This document shows positions 1-12,580 of a stretch of 64,000 nucleotides of DNA, piece after piece. Origin of the DNA: Clostridium sp. CS001 (GTDB lineage Bacteria > Bacillota > Clostridia > Clostridiales > Clostridiaceae); contig NZ_JAIZZN010000019.1 in NCBI RefSeq assembly GCF_020443565.1, positions 1-64,000 on the forward strand, written 5' to 3'. A model generated the notes under the pieces. The model was not told where the DNA came from and made no database searches. It saw only the letters and a program-made list of their open reading frames with translations. Every line of letters starts with the position of its first letter. Position 1 is the stretch's first letter. The translations under genes and the position numbers were made by a program.

Positions 1-322
<322 letters not shown>

Positions 323-698
323 AAGTTTACACTTTTTAATTTGAAATGTTATAATCTGCGCCAACTGTTAGGCTGGTTAGCAAGCTCATTACAATTCTCT
401 TAGTCTTGCAACTAAGAATTACTTTTTGCTAAAGTAATTAACTGGTTTAACGAAATATTATTTCGTTTCTTTACCTATTTCTCTGTTTAATTTTCAAAGA
501 CCAATTTGTTTTGTCATCATGTGACGACAAGGAGTATTGTACCAAATCTATTTGCTAACGTATTTTGAGAAAGCCTTATTTTTTATAGTTTAACCTTATA
601 TATCTAAGTATATCTTTATATTTCTCTTACTTACTGATAAAGATACACTAGGTTAGGTATATTAGATTCTTTAATATATAATTAGATTCAATTTTTAA
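323..698 (-). promoter_or_regulatory. rRNA leader and promoter region
   Basis: This gene-free stretch lies between the 16S 5' end and the gyrA terminator. Read leftward it carries a motif typical of pre-16S leaders (TTTGAAAATTAAACAG, near 481-502) and a small hairpin at about 459-477 (AACGAAA/TTTCGTT). I could not settle on a single -35/-10 pair. No open reading frame of note is present. Confidence 0.5.
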
Positions 699-699
699 A

Positions 700-736
700 A
701 AGGCACTTATTCGAAATTATTTCAAATAAGTGCCTT
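700..736 (-). terminator. Rho-independent terminator of gyrA
   Basis: A 12-bp perfect stem (AAGGCACTTATT with its complement, 700-711 and 725-736) is followed leftward by a T run on the minus strand. It starts 7 bases after the gyrA stop codon. Confidence 0.9.
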
Positions 737-742
737 GATACT

Positions 743-3319
743 TTAATCTTCTATTTCATTGATTGTTTGATCTTCTATTTCATTTACTTCTTCATGTTGC
801 AATTCGTTTATTGTTTCGTTAGTAGCCTCTAATTCATAAGTATCCTTTGAGCAATTTCCTTCAATGTCTTCTTGGATCAGGTTTTCATCCGCATTAATTT
901 CATCACTACAATTTATTTTAGCTATAGCAACTATATTATCCCCTTCTCCACTCTTCATTAAGGTAACTCCCATGGTATTTCTACTTGTAGTAGATATCCC
1001 GGACACATTTAATCTTATAACAATACCATTACTGTTTATAAGTATTATTTCGTCTCCATCTCTTACTACTCTAGCACCTACAAGTTTACCAGTCTTCTCT
1101 GATACCTTATAAGTTATTACCCCCTTACCGCCTCTATATTGAAGTGAGTACTCTGAAACTAAAGTTCTTTTTCCAAAGCCATTTTCACTTATAACTAAAA
1201 GCTCTTCTTCAGGTGTAACAATATTCATAGAAACTACAATGTCTTCTTGTCTTAAGGTTAATGCCTTAACTCCAGTAGCTGTTCTTCCCATGCCACGTAC
1301 ATTCTTTTCACTAAATCTTATAGAGTAACCATTTCTTGTAACAAATAGCATTTCGCTATCTCCTGTAGTTATTGCTGCTCCAATTAATTCATCATCTTCT
1401 CTTAAGTTAATTGCATTTAATCCATTCTTCCTTATAGAAGAATACTTATCAAGTGATGTTTTCTTAACTAAACCCTGCTTTGTTCCCATGATAAGATAAT
1501 TATCTTCAGTAAATTCTTTAAGAGATATAACTGCTTGAATTTTTTCATCATTTCCTATAGGTATTATATTTACTAAATTTGTACCCTTAGCTGTTCTTCC
1601 ACCTTCAGGAATTTCATATGCTTTTAATCTAAATGCTTTTCCCTTATTAGTAAATAATAAAAGATTATTATGAGTAGAGGTTATAAAGATATGTTCTACA
1701 AAGTCATCCTCTTTTGTAGTAACACCTTGTATTCCCCTTCCCCCTCTTTTTTGAGCGCTGTAAGTATCAGCTGGAAGCCTCTTTATATATCCTGCATGAG
1801 TTAGAGTTATTACAACATCTTCCTCTTGGATTAAGTCTTCCTCATCTATGCTATATGGATTTTTTTCTATTGCTGTTCTTCTAGTATCTCCATATTTATT
1901 TCTAATTTCTATAAGTTCTTCAGTAATTATGCTAAGAAGTATTGACTCATCAGCTAGAATCCCTCTTAAATAATTAACTAATTTAATTATTTCGTTAAAC
2001 TCTTCTTCAATTTTATCTCTTTCTAGTCCTGTAAGTCTTCCAAGTCTCATTTCAACAATAGCAGTAGCTTGTTTTTCTGACAAATTAAACCCATTCATTA
2101 AGTTCTCTTTAGCCTCACTAATACCTTTTGCTGCTCTTATTAAACGAATTACTTCATCAATGTGGTCTAATGCAATTTTTAGTCCTTCTAAGATATGAGC
2201 TCTAGCTAATGCTTTATCAAGATCAAATTGAGTTCTTCTTACCACTACCTCTTTCTGATGGTTCAAGTAGTGAACTAAACATTGTTTCAAGTTTAAGGTT
2301 TGAGGTTCTCCATTTACAAGGGCAATCATTATAACTCCAAAAGTGTCTTGCATCCTTGTATGTTTGAATAATCTATTTAATACTATATTAGAATTTGCAT
2401 CTCTTTTTAATTCTATAACAATTCTCATACCTTCTCTATCTGATTCATCTCTAAGGTCTGATATTCCATCTATCTTCTTATCTTTTACTAACTCTGCAAT
2501 ACCCTCTATAAGTTTTGCCTTATTAACTTGGTAAGGCAGTTCTGTTACTATTATTGAATTTCTACCTTTATTTTCTTCTATATCTGTTTTAGCTCTTACA
2601 AGGATTCTTCCTCTTCCTGTTTCATAGGCACTTTTTATTCCTGCTCTTCCTAGAATAATTCCTGCTGTAGGAAAGTCTGGTCCTTTTATTTTTGTCATTA
2701 AATCACTTATAGTAACTTCAGGGTCTTCAATAACCATTAAAACCCCATCTATAACTTCTATCAAGTTGTGCGGAGGTATATTGGTTGCCATACCTACTGC
2801 AATACCTGTTGATCCATTAACTAAAAGATTGGGAAACCTTGATGGCAGTACTATAGGTTCTTTTTCTTCTCCATCAAAGTTAGGTTTGTAATCTACTGTT
2901 TCTTTATTGATGTCTCTAAGCATTTGTGTTGTAATTTTACTCATTTTAGCTTCTGTATATCTCATAGCAGCTGCGCCATCACCGTCTACAGAACCAAAAT
3001 TACCATGACCATCAACCAAAGTACATCTTTGAGAAAAGTCTTGAGCCATTCTAACTAATGCTCCATATACTGCAGTATCACCATGTGGGTGATATTTACC
3101 TAAAACGTCACCGACAATTCTTGCACACTTTCTATATCCCTTTTCTGGTGTTAAACCTAATTCATGCATAGAATATAATATTCTTCTATGGACAGGTTTA
3201 AGTCCATCACGTACGTCCGGCAGCGCTCGACTTACGATAACACTCATTGCATAATCTATATATGATTTTTTCATTTCTTTTCTTATATCAATAGGTAAAA
3301 TTCTTCCCTCATTACTCAT
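743..3319 (-). CDS. gyrA: DNA gyrase subunit A
   Basis: This is the breakage-reunion subunit of DNA gyrase, which introduces negative supercoils as an A2B2 tetramer. The catalytic tyrosine is Tyr121 in MRYTEA. The quinolone-determining segment reads [17 protein letters not shown] (about 77-93), so the position of E. coli Ser83 is Thr and that of Asp87 is Gly. The C-terminal DNA-wrapping domain carries the GyrA box QKRGGRG near 560. The 858-aa length is normal for the family; the last ~40 residues are very acidic and repetitive (NEIED-type). It is the last gene of the leftward dnaA-gyrA block and is followed by a terminator. Confidence 0.98.
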   Translation of the reverse strand: MSNEGRILPIDIRKEMKKSYIDYAMSVIVSRALPDVRDGLKPVHRRILYSMHELGLTPEKGYRKCARIVGDVLGKYHPHGDTAVYGALVRMAQDFSQRCTLVDGHGNFGSVDGDGAAAMRYTEAKMSKITTQMLRDINKETVDYKPNFDGEEKEPIVLPSRFPNLLVNGSTGIAVGMATNIPPHNLIEVIDGVLMVIEDPEVTISDLMTKIKGPDFPTAGIILGRAGIKSAYETGRGRILVRAKTDIEENKGRNSIIVTELPYQVNKAKLIEGIAELVKDKKIDGISDLRDESDREGMRIVIELKRDANSNIVLNRLFKHTRMQDTFGVIMIALVNGEPQTLNLKQCLVHYLNHQKEVVVRRTQFDLDKALARAHILEGLKIALDHIDEVIRLIRAAKGISEAKENLMNGFNLSEKQATAIVEMRLGRLTGLERDKIEEEFNEIIKLVNYLRGILADESILLSIITEELIEIRNKYGDTRRTAIEKNPYSIDEEDLIQEEDVVITLTHAGYIKRLPADTYSAQKRGGRGIQGVTTKEDDFVEHIFITSTHNNLLLFTNKGKAFRLKAYEIPEGGRTAKGTNLVNIIPIGNDEKIQAVISLKEFTEDNYLIMGTKQGLVKKTSLDKYSSIRKNGLNAINLREDDELIGAAITTGDSEMLFVTRNGYSIRFSEKNVRGMGRTATGVKALTLRQEDIVVSMNIVTPEEELLVISENGFGKRTLVSEYSLQYRGGKGVITYKVSEKTGKLVGARVVRDGDEIILINSNGIVIRLNVSGISTTSRNTMGVTLMKSGEGDNIVAIAKINCSDEINADENLIQEDIEGNCSKDTYELEATNETINELQHEEVNEIEDQTINEIED

Positions 3320-3413
3320 CTGTTACACCTCTTTAAACAAAATATTTTAATTACATTTGGAAAGGTAATCCCACTATACTTCATAGGTGACGGTAATTGC
3401 TTTAATATCTTAA

Positions 3414-5342
<1,929 letters not shown>

Positions 5343-5606
5343 CTAAAGCGCATAATATACAATTTCTGTTCTCTTGCATAATGTTGAAGATGATATTGGC
5401 GAAATATATATCTTACTTTTTTTATCTACCTCAGCAATAACAAATGATTTAGCAACATTTTTAGTTATTCTCTCTACAAAGCCATCTTCCTCAGCCATTC
5501 TTAAAAATTGTATGGTGTCCGAACCATACATAGTAGTTTCCATGTCAAATATACCTATAATATCGTTTATAGGTACTACTACATTTTCTCCTAAATGTAA
5601 AAACAT
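5343..5606 (-). CDS. remB: RemA/RemB-like extracellular matrix regulator (DUF370)
   Basis: An 87-aa protein of the DUF370 family, known as YaaB/RemB in Bacillus subtilis, where the gene also sits between recF and gyrB. It begins MFLHLGENVVVPINDIIGIFD, the conserved N-terminus of the family. Relatives are small DNA-binding regulators of biofilm and osmotic genes; that role is inferred here from family and position only. It lies 21 bases from gyrB and 40 bases from recF in the same direction, which suggests one operon. Confidence 0.85.
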   Translation of the reverse strand: MFLHLGENVVVPINDIIGIFDMETTMYGSDTIQFLRMAEEDGFVERITKNVAKSFVIAEVDKKSKIYISPISSSTLCKRTEIVYYAL

Positions 5607-5646
5607 ATGGTATCCTCCTCTTTACTTCATCCTAAATTGATTAAAC

Positions 5647-6738
5647 TTATGTAATTTCTTTTAATTCACCTGACATAACTTCGAATATCTTACTTTCAGA
5701 ATTTAAATGTTTTCTTATATCATTAATCCCCGTACATGTAATCAACGTTTGAACTCCCTTTATAGAGCTTAATATATATTCTTGCCTTTTTGTATCTAAC
5801 TCAGACAGGACATCATCAAGTAATAACACAGGATATTCACCTGTCAGCTCTTTTATTATTGCAAGCGCCGAAAATTTAATAGTTAAAACTGAAGTTCTCT
5901 GCTGGCCTTGAGATCCAAATATCCTAGCATCAATAGAATTTATATCTATAGAAAAATCATCTCTGTGTGGCCCTATTGATGTGATTTTTGTTTCTATGTC
6001 ACGTTTTCTGTTTTTACACAAAAGGGAATATAAATTATCTTGTATATTATCTAAATCCTTTATAGGTGTTAGATATTTTATGTCTATAACTTCACTGTTA
6101 GAAGTTATCTCACCGTGTATTTTCTTACCTTTTTCATTTAACTTCTCTATATAAGTTATTCTGTCTTTTATTATAATTGCACCAAATTCACTAAGTTGTT
6201 TATCATATACCTCTATGATATCAATGTTTGTGTTCCATTTCTTTATTGCCAGGTTTCTCTCAAGGAGGATTTTCTTGTATTGAGTTAAACTATAGTAATA
6301 ACGGCTGCTTAACTTACACAATTCTATATCTAAGAATTTCCGTCTGTATGATGGGGATTCCTTAACAATATTTAAATCTTCAGGAGAAAACATAATCACA
6401 TTAAAACTTCCTACGAGTTCAGATAACTTTTGAACCTTTATAGAATTAATATTAATTCCTTTTTTACCTTCTTTAAAAATCTTTATTTCTATTTTTTTAT
6501 CTAATCTAGTTTTACATACATAAACCTTAATGTACGCTTCTGTTCCATTCCAATTTATTAATTCCTTATCTCTATTTGTCCTGTGAGACTTAGCTAAGCT
6601 ACAGTAGTAAATTGCCTCTAAAATATTTGTCTTTCCCTGTGCATTATCACCTACAAATACATTAGTACCTTTATTCAATTCTATAAGTAATTCATTATAA
6701 TTTCTAAAATTCTTAAGCTGTAAATACTTTACATGCAT
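5647..6738 (-). CDS. recF: DNA replication and repair protein RecF
   Basis: An SMC-like ATPase that loads RecA at single-strand gaps. The Walker A motif GDNAQGKTNILE is near residue 31, the ABC signature region GSQGQQRTSVL near 275, and Walker B with the D-loop (LLLDDVLSELD) near 302. The 363-aa length is typical. It stands between remB and the small S4 gene, the standard order around clostridial and bacillary origins. Confidence 0.96.
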   Translation of the reverse strand: MHVKYLQLKNFRNYNELLIELNKGTNVFVGDNAQGKTNILEAIYYCSLAKSHRTNRDKELINWNGTEAYIKVYVCKTRLDKKIEIKIFKEGKKGININSIKVQKLSELVGSFNVIMFSPEDLNIVKESPSYRRKFLDIELCKLSSRYYYSLTQYKKILLERNLAIKKWNTNIDIIEVYDKQLSEFGAIIIKDRITYIEKLNEKGKKIHGEITSNSEVIDIKYLTPIKDLDNIQDNLYSLLCKNRKRDIETKITSIGPHRDDFSIDINSIDARIFGSQGQQRTSVLTIKFSALAIIKELTGEYPVLLLDDVLSELDTKRQEYILSSIKGVQTLITCTGINDIRKHLNSESKIFEVMSGELKEIT

Positions 6739-6854
6739 ATTATCACCTATTATGATTATAGCATATATATATTATTATATTATTTAATATATATATAAAT
6801 AATTAATTGTACCTTTTATCATAGAATTCATATATACAGTTTATAATTTTATTT

Positions 6855-7061
6855 TTAAACTATCTTATAAAACTCATTGTTAAACTCAATGATGTCACCT
6901 TTAACTAATTTCTTACCTCTTTGAGTTTCTACTTCACCATTTAATTTAATATCCTCATTTTTGATATAAAATTTTGCTTCAGATCCTAAACTAGCTATAC
7001 CAGCCCATTTTAGAAAAGAATCTAACTTTATTATATCTGTTTCTATCTTTATCTCATTCAT
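6855..7061 (-). CDS. yaaA: S4-domain RNA-binding protein YaaA
   Basis: A 68-aa protein consisting almost only of an S4 RNA-binding fold (KLDSFLKWAGIASLGSEAK ... GDIIEF). Family members sit between dnaN and recF in Firmicutes and are linked to ribosome biogenesis; the exact function is not established. I chose the ATG at 7061 because AGAAGG lies just before it; a TTG 21 bases upstream would add seven residues (MKKKVLK) and has no clear Shine-Dalgarno sequence. Confidence 0.9.
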   Translation of the reverse strand: MNEIKIETDIIKLDSFLKWAGIASLGSEAKFYIKNEDIKLNGEVETQRGKKLVKGDIIEFNNEFYKIV

Positions 7062-7104
7062 TTTTAAAACCTTCTTTTTCAAATTATTATAAATAAATTA
7101 TTTA

Positions 7105-8214
7105 TTAATTATTCGTCGCTCTTATTCTTACTGGTAAAACCATATACGTACAATTATCTTTTTCTTTGTTTTTTACTACACAAGGATTAACTCCACTAGA
7201 AAACTCCATTATAATTTCTTCCTCTTCCATTATTTTAAGAAGTTCAATTAAGTACTTAGAGTTAAATGCAATTTGAAGAGGCTCTCCTTGCAAAATTATA
7301 TTTAATTCCTCTCTAGACTTTCCCAATTGAGAATTGGATGTTATTACCATGGTATCTTCTTCTATATTAAATTTAACTAGATTGGTATTTCCCTCTTTTG
7401 CCATAAGGGAGGCTCTTTCTATGCAGTTTAATAATTCAGATCTTTTAGCTGTTATCTTTAAATTATATTCTTCTGGTATTATTGAATTATATTTTATAAA
7501 TTCACCTTCTAGTAATCTTGAAACAACTTTTGTTTTTCCAAGGTTAAATAAAATATGATTCGGTGTAAATGTTATATTAACGAATTCATCAGTTTCTTCT
7601 AATATTTTTGATACTTCACTTAATGTTTTACCTGGAATTACAGCATTTATACTATAATCACTATCAACACTTTCACTTCTAAAAGCTACTCTATAACCAT
7701 CTAGTGATACAAGATTAAGTTTTCTATCTTTAATTTCAAACAACACTCCTGTAAGAATTGGTCTTGTTTCATCTTGAGCAACTGCAAAGGTAGTACCTCT
7801 CATCATATTCTTCAATACCTTTTGAGATATTGAAAAAACCATATTTTCTATAATACTAGGTAGCTTAGGATAGTCATCGCTATTCATATGAATTATAGTA
7901 GCATTGGATTTCTCGCAAACTATTTTAATTGCATTATTTTCTGCTGAAGTTATCTCTATGGTGCTATTGGGTAGCTTTCTTATTATTTCACCAAAAAGTT
8001 TAGAGTCTAAAACAACGCTGCCCTCTTCTACAACTTCTGCCTTAATCTTAGCTTCAATACTTAAATCAGTGTCAGATCCTATAAGGGTAACCTCACCATT
8101 TTTAGCAACTATAAGTATTCCGAGTAATATAGACATAGTTGATTTTCCAGTAATTGCTTTTTGAACATTTGATATTGCTTCTTGTAATATATTTTTTTCA
8201 CATATAAATTTCAT
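7105..8214 (-). CDS. dnaN: DNA polymerase III sliding clamp (beta subunit)
   Basis: The beta clamp encircles DNA and tethers DNA polymerase III. The 369-aa protein shows the family start MKFICEKNILQEAI and the three-domain length, with the usual C-terminal VLPVRI. The ATG at 8214 is preceded by a strong AGGAGGTC. It lies downstream of dnaA on the same strand; the intervening 270 bases hold origin elements. Confidence 0.97.
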   Translation of the reverse strand: MKFICEKNILQEAISNVQKAITGKSTMSILLGILIVAKNGEVTLIGSDTDLSIEAKIKAEVVEEGSVVLDSKLFGEIIRKLPNSTIEITSAENNAIKIVCEKSNATIIHMNSDDYPKLPSIIENMVFSISQKVLKNMMRGTTFAVAQDETRPILTGVLFEIKDRKLNLVSLDGYRVAFRSESVDSDYSINAVIPGKTLSEVSKILEETDEFVNITFTPNHILFNLGKTKVVSRLLEGEFIKYNSIIPEEYNLKITAKRSELLNCIERASLMAKEGNTNLVKFNIEEDTMVITSNSQLGKSREELNIILQGEPLQIAFNSKYLIELLKIMEEEEIIMEFSSGVNPCVVKNKEKDNCTYMVLPVRIRATNN

Positions 8215-8484
8215 ATAAAAAAGACCTCCTTATCCACACGGGAAATTAATCAAAGATAGGTAAGATAATAATAAAAAATTAGTAGTAATAGTAGTAGGGC
8301 CTGTTGATATGTTAGTAACCTATCCTAGGCTTTAAGACGCAACAATGTTCCATGGCAATAAATGTGGATATGTATGCAAAAAAAAATCATAGTTATCCAC
8401 AGTATCAACAGTCAAGTTTTATGTATTATTTTGTACACAGGACTATATATAAATAGTATCAACACTTGTTAGTAATGTTTTTTA
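8215..8484. other. dnaA-dnaN intergenic part of oriC (DnaA boxes, DnaA-trio-like array)
   Basis: Two perfect DnaA boxes (TTATCCACA) are at 8230-8238 and 8393-8401. Between them 8280-8297 reads TAGTAGTAATAGTAGTAG, six trinucleotides matching the 5'-TAG DnaA-trio of bacterial origins. This is followed by a GC-rich GGGCC and a degenerate box (TGTTGATAT, 7 of 9 matches to the reverse box) at 8302-8310. On its other side is an AT-rich stretch (8240-8279). The order box, GC cluster, trio, AT-rich DNA is that described for the unwinding site of B. subtilis, which is also between dnaA and dnaN. Confidence 0.75.
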
Positions 8485-9837
8485 TTACTTCTGACTTATC
8501 TTTTTAGTTAGCTCTGCTATGGTATCTTGTAAGTTCTCATCTTCTTTAAGACTTGTAGATATTTTTTCACAGGCATGGATTACAGTGGTATGATCTCTAC
8601 CCCCAAATTCTTCACCGATTTTTGGAAGGGACATATCCGTAAGTTTTCTGCATAAGTACATCGCGATTTGTCTTGGGAATGATATGTTTCTAGTTCTCCT
8701 TGAGGACTTAAAGTCTTCAATTTTTAAACTGAAATATCCAGAAACTATGTCTTGTATTAGCTCAATAGTTACTTGTTTTGAATTTCTGCTAGAAATAATA
8801 TCTTTAAGTGCTTCAGAAGCTAGGTCTACGCTAATTTCTTTATTAGTTAGTGAAGAAAAAGCTACTATTCTAATAAGAGCACCTTCTAGTTCCCTTATAT
8901 TAGATTTTATTTTGGTGGCAATATACACCATTACTTCATTTGGAATGTTTAAGTTTTCGACATCCGCCTTCTTCTTCAAAATAGCAATTCTTGTCTCAAA
9001 ATCTGGTGGTTGAATATCGGCTATAAGACCCCATTCAAATCTAGAACGTAATCTATCTTCTAAAGTGTGTATTTCCTTAGGTGGTCTATCACTAGATAGA
9101 ATAATTTGCTTATTTGCTTCGTGAAGATCATTAAATGTATGAAAAAATTCTTCTTGTGTACGTTCTTTACCGGCAATAAATTGAATATCATCAATTAGAA
9201 GTACATCTACATTTCTGTATTTGTTTCTGAACTCTACATTCTTATCATCTTTAATAGAATTAATAAGTTCATTTGTAAATTTTTCAGAGGAAACGTAAAC
9301 AACCTTAGATTTTGGGTTGTTATTTAATATGTAATGACCTATAGCATGCATTAAATGTGTTTTTCCAAGACCAACTCCACCATAAATAAAGAGTGGATTG
9401 TATGCTTTTGCAGGTGATTCAGCTACAGCCAGAGAAGCAGCATGAGCGAACCTATTACTATTACCAATGACAAATGAATCAAAAGTATACTTTGGGTTTA
9501 AGGTTGTAGGCATTTCATCATTAGCTATTTGATTATTCCGCTGATTTTCTTTTTTAGCTTTTGGTGTTTCAATTTCAGCTACTTCCTCGGATAATATAAA
9601 AAACTCTATTTTGTAGGTTTTAGAAGTAAGAGATTTAACAGCATTCATTATTAAATCCTTATATCTATTTTCAAGAATGTCCTTTGTAAAATTATTAGGA
9701 ACACCTAATTTAAAAGTATTATTATCTAAGACCATAGGTTCTATACTTTTAATCCAAGTATTAAAACTAACTTCGGTAAGTTCACCTTTTATTACGTTCA
9801 AGGTTTTTTCCCAGATATCTTTAATTTGGGTGTTCAT
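8485..9837 (-). CDS. dnaA: Chromosomal replication initiator protein DnaA
   Basis: The AAA+ initiator that binds DnaA boxes and melts the origin. The 450-aa protein has N-terminal domain I ([21 protein letters not shown]), Walker [11 protein letters not shown] near 154, Walker [10 protein letters not shown] near 215, and the C-terminal DNA-binding signature [15 protein letters not shown] near 415. A Shine-Dalgarno GGAGGA precedes the ATG at 9837. Boxes on both sides of the gene make it likely to be autoregulated. Confidence 0.98.
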   Translation of the reverse strand: MNTQIKDIWEKTLNVIKGELTEVSFNTWIKSIEPMVLDNNTFKLGVPNNFTKDILENRYKDLIMNAVKSLTSKTYKIEFFILSEEVAEIETPKAKKENQRNNQIANDEMPTTLNPKYTFDSFVIGNSNRFAHAASLAVAESPAKAYNPLFIYGGVGLGKTHLMHAIGHYILNNNPKSKVVYVSSEKFTNELINSIKDDKNVEFRNKYRNVDVLLIDDIQFIAGKERTQEEFFHTFNDLHEANKQIILSSDRPPKEIHTLEDRLRSRFEWGLIADIQPPDFETRIAILKKKADVENLNIPNEVMVYIATKIKSNIRELEGALIRIVAFSSLTNKEISVDLASEALKDIISSRNSKQVTIELIQDIVSGYFSLKIEDFKSSRRTRNISFPRQIAMYLCRKLTDMSLPKIGEEFGGRDHTTVIHACEKISTSLKEDENLQDTIAELTKKISQK

Positions 9838-10276
9838 GTGCTATCCTCCAGTTCAAATCAAAAAAATATTTTTTATGTAACAATAAACAATATATAAACA
9901 AAGTTATAAACAACAAATTAACACAATATAAACTGTTGACAAGTGACATTAAAAATATTCACATGTTTATAACTATGTTATTAGTTTTAAGATGGATTAA
10001 ATTATTAACAGCATAAAAAAATAAGTTACTAACATATTATATACCAAATGAGTCTACTTATATAGCAAAACCTGTATAAGTAAATATAAGTTTTATACAA
10101 TATGTCAATAGTTATTCACAGTTTTGTCCACAAGTTGTGAATAACTTTACTTATAACTAAGTTATTAACAGTTCTTTGTTCTATAATATCAAAAAACAAC
10201 ACAGTGTTCAAGAAGTTATCCACAAAAAAGAATATAAATATAAAATATATCAACAATATTAATAATAATGCTTATC
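9838..10276. other. dnaA-rpmH intergenic part of oriC
   Basis: A gene-free AT-rich region with a cluster of DnaA-box-like sequences: TTATTCACA at 10112-10120, TTGTCCACA at 10124-10132, the reverse of TTATTCACA at 10137-10145 and a perfect TTATCCACA at 10216-10224. Together with 8215-8484 this gives a bipartite origin flanking dnaA. Very AT-rich sequence follows at 10225-10270. Confidence 0.8.
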
Positions 10277-10305
10277 TTGACATTAAAGAGATGTGAATAT
10301 ATAAT
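10277..10305 (+). promoter_or_regulatory. Promoter of the rpmH-rnpA operon
   Basis: A perfect consensus sigma-A promoter: TTGACA at 10277-10282, a 17-bp spacer and TATAAT at 10300-10305. It points into rpmH 79 bases downstream. Confidence 0.85.
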
Positions 10306-10383
10306 CATATAGTAAAACTATAAATATGCGATTGTAAGATGATTGCTATAATGTAGAGATTAATAGAAGGGGGTGTAGTAGAT

Positions 10384-10518
10384 ATGTTTATGACTTACCA
10401 GCCTAAAAAGAGACAAAGAAAGAAAGAGCACGGGTTTAGAAAAAGAATGAAAAGTGCTTCTGGAAGAAATGTTCTTCAAAGAAGAAGACAAAAAGGTAGA
10501 AAAAGATTGACAGCATAA
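10384..10518 (+). CDS. rpmH: 50S ribosomal protein L34
   Basis: A 44-aa very basic protein beginning [18 protein letters not shown] and ending GRKRLTA, the canonical L34. GGGGG precedes the start. In Firmicutes rpmH opens the rnpA-yidD-yidC operon next to the origin, as here. A second in-frame ATG at 10390 is possible, but the MFMTYQP start is common in clostridia. Confidence 0.96.
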   Translation: MFMTYQPKKRQRKKEHGFRKRMKSASGRNVLQRRRQKGRKRLTA

Positions 10519-10540
10519 GGGCCGCTAATGTGGCCTTTTT
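10517..10540 (+). terminator. Hairpin between rpmH and rnpA, possible attenuator
   Basis: A nine-pair stem (10517-10525 with 10530-10538, including two G-U pairs) with loop TAAT is followed by a short T run. It overlaps the rpmH stop codon and may reduce read-through into rnpA, fitting the much higher need for L34 than for RNase P protein. Confidence 0.6.
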
Positions 10541-10570
10541 CTGCAATTTGCGGAGAAGAGGGCGATTAAG

Positions 10571-10957
10571 GTGAATAAGTCAATTGATGTCAAGAAATAT
10601 AGGATTAGAAAGAATACTGAATTTAGAACAGTATATAGAAGAGGGAAATCTTTTTCTAACGCATCATTAGTATTGTATATCTATAGAAATGGTAAGAATA
10701 TTAATAGATGCGGAATTTCTGTAAGCAAAAAAGTAGGAAAGAGCGTAATTAGAAGCAGAGTTAAAAGATTGATAAGTGAAAGTTACAGGCTTAACAATGA
10801 GGGGTTAAAGAATGGATACGATCTGGTGTTTATTGCAAGAAACCCTTCTAATTCTAAAAACTATAAAGAAATAGAAAGCGCTTTAAAGAATTTGCTTAAA
10901 AAGGCAGGTTTAATTAATAATGAAAAAAATACTTATACTGGGAATCAAATCGTATAG
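10571..10957 (+). CDS. rnpA: Ribonuclease P protein component
   Basis: The protein subunit of RNase P, which assists the catalytic RNA in 5' tRNA maturation. The 128-aa protein carries the family signature as [18 protein letters not shown] near 58-75. The start is GTG at 10571. Its 3' end overlaps yidD by 38 bases, so the two are translated from overlapping frames in one mRNA. Confidence 0.96.
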   Translation: MNKSIDVKKYRIRKNTEFRTVYRRGKSFSNASLVLYIYRNGKNINRCGISVSKKVGKSVIRSRVKRLISESYRLNNEGLKNGYDLVFIARNPSNSKNYKEIESALKNLLKKAGLINNEKNTYTGNQIV

Positions 10958-11129
10958 AAGATATATATCACCGCTTAAAAGACCGTGTTGTATATTTTAC
11001 CCTACATGTTCACAGTATACTTTAGAAGCAATAGAAAAGTATGGAGCTGTAAAAGGCTCCATTATGGGAATAAAGAGGATAGCTAGATGTCATCCTTATA
11101 ATAAGGGTGGATTTGATCCTGTTAAATAA
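10920..11129 (+). CDS. yidD: Membrane protein insertion efficiency factor YidD
   Basis: A 69-aa protein with the family core [23 protein letters not shown]... and two to three conserved cysteines. YidD is a small membrane-associated protein that aids insertion of inner-membrane proteins and is almost always encoded between rnpA and yidC, as here. Confidence 0.95.
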   Translation: MKKILILGIKSYRRYISPLKRPCCIFYPTCSQYTLEAIEKYGAVKGSIMGIKRIARCHPYNKGGFDPVK

Positions 11130-11149
11130 CCACCTAGGAGGTTTTGTAT

Positions 11150-11812
11150 TTGAATTTAAAGTTTTTAACGGCACCACTTGAAAAGTTGTTTTATATTATG
11201 CAAAATGGCATACATACAGTTATACCAAATATTGATATATCATTTGGATTAACAATAATTCTTTTTACAATCCTAATAAAATTAGTCTTGTTGCCTTTAA
11301 GTATTAAACAAACTAAGTCAACTGCTAAGATGGGTGCTATTCAACCAGAAATGAAGAAAGTTCAAGAAAAATATAAAAGTGATCCGCAAAAGGCTCAGCA
11401 AGAAGTAATGAAGCTTTATAAGGAAAATGGAGTAAATCCAATGGGTGGGTGTTTACCATTACTTATACAGATGCCTATTCTATTTGCTTTATATGCTGTT
11501 TTTCAAAATTTAGATATGCAAGGTGCAGGTTTTTTATGGATGAGTGATTTAGCAAAGCCTGATCCGTATTATATATTACCAGTATTATCTACTGTTACAA
11601 CATACTTTTCATCTAAGCTTATGCAACCACCAGGAGACAGTGCTCAGTCTAAACAAACATCAACAATGAATACTGGGATGGCTATATTTATGGGATTTAT
11701 GAGTCTTAAGTTTAAAGGGGCACTAGTATTCTATTGGGTAATAAATAACTTATTACAAGTGATTCAAACTTTAGTTATTAATAAATCAGAGTTTGCAAAA
11801 AAGAAAGTTTAA
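11150..11812 (+). CDS. yidC: Membrane protein insertase YidC/Oxa1/SpoIIIJ
   Basis: A 220-aa Oxa1-family insertase of the short Gram-positive type. It has five hydrophobic segments, the first near 24-47 (ISFGLTIILFTILIKLVLLP) and a central one in GGCLPLLIQMPILFALYAVF. The cytoplasmic loop after the first segment is basic and helical (MKKVQEKYKSDPQKAQQE). I place the start at TTG 11150, eight bases after AGGAGG; a TTG two codons earlier is too close to that site. Confidence 0.93.
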   Translation: MNLKFLTAPLEKLFYIMQNGIHTVIPNIDISFGLTIILFTILIKLVLLPLSIKQTKSTAKMGAIQPEMKKVQEKYKSDPQKAQQEVMKLYKENGVNPMGGCLPLLIQMPILFALYAVFQNLDMQGAGFLWMSDLAKPDPYYILPVLSTVTTYFSSKLMQPPGDSAQSKQTSTMNTGMAIFMGFMSLKFKGALVFYWVINNLLQVIQTLVINKSEFAKKKV

Positions 11813-11858
11813 TATAAGTGCCTAATTTTGATATTTAGAAAGGCGGGTGTCTTACTAT

Positions 11859-12485
11859 ATGAAGATTATAGAAATCATGGGGAAGACTGTGGAAGATGCA
11901 ATTAGTAATGCATTGACAGAATTAAATGTTACAAGAGATAAAATAGAAGTTGAAACTATCGAAGAAGGAAGTAAAGGTTTTTTAAACCTTATAGGCGTGA
12001 AACCTGCTAAAATTAGAGTTACTCTTAAAAATAATTCTTTAGATGCAGCTAAAACATTCCTTACAGAAGTTTTGCAGTCCATGGATATGAAAGCAGAAGT
12101 AAAAATTAAAGAAGAAAACAATGAAATTAGGATTGATTTAATTGGAGCTAACATGGGGCTATTAATAGGATATAGAGGAGAAACTTTAGACTCACTTCAA
12201 TACCTTGTAAGTTTAGTTGTAAATAAAGACCATAGTGAAGAGTATAGAAGAGTTATATTAGATACTGAAAATTATAGAGCAAAAAGGGAAGAAACCTTAA
12301 AGAGACTTGCATCAAAAATTGCCTATAAGGTAAGAGTTAGTGGTAGGGTATTGAAACTCGAACCTATGAACCCTTATGAAAGAAGAATAATACACTCTAC
12401 ACTTCAAAATGATTCATATATTTATACCTTTAGTGAAGGTGATGAACCCTATAGAAGAGTTGTAGTTGATTTAAAGAAAGCCTAA
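11859..12485 (+). CDS. khpB: RNA-binding protein KhpB/Jag (SpoIIIJ-associated)
   Basis: A 208-aa RNA-binding protein with an N-terminal Jag domain (IEIMGKTVEDAISNAL ... GSKGFLNLIGVKPA), a central KH domain (GANMGLLIGYRGETLDSLQYLV) and a C-terminal R3H domain (EPMNPYERRIIHSTLQ). It usually follows yidC. The ATG at 11859 follows AAAGGCGGG by 11 bases; GTG at 11847 in the same frame is a weaker alternative. Confidence 0.93.
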   Translation: MKIIEIMGKTVEDAISNALTELNVTRDKIEVETIEEGSKGFLNLIGVKPAKIRVTLKNNSLDAAKTFLTEVLQSMDMKAEVKIKEENNEIRIDLIGANMGLLIGYRGETLDSLQYLVSLVVNKDHSEEYRRVILDTENYRAKREETLKRLASKIAYKVRVSGRVLKLEPMNPYERRIIHSTLQNDSYIYTFSEGDEPYRRVVVDLKKA

Positions 12486-12499
12486 GGGCTTTTTTTTTA
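12477..12499 (+). terminator. Terminator at the end of the rpmH-jag operon
   Basis: A short stem (AAAGCC / GGCTTT, 12477-12482 and 12487-12492) is followed by a run of T. The jag stop codon lies in the loop, so the terminator starts inside the coding sequence. Confidence 0.75.
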
Positions 12500-12580
12500 A
12501 GTTTACAGGGATGAATTAGATATAATATACTTAATACGGATATAATAATAAATACTCATAAAAATAGGAGGGCTTATTGA

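Noticed and set aside
743-3319. gyrA Gly at the position of E. coli Asp87 as a quinolone-resistance mutation
   Set aside because: Gly in this place ([10 protein letters not shown]) is, as far as I recall, a natural variant in clostridia, so resistance cannot be inferred.
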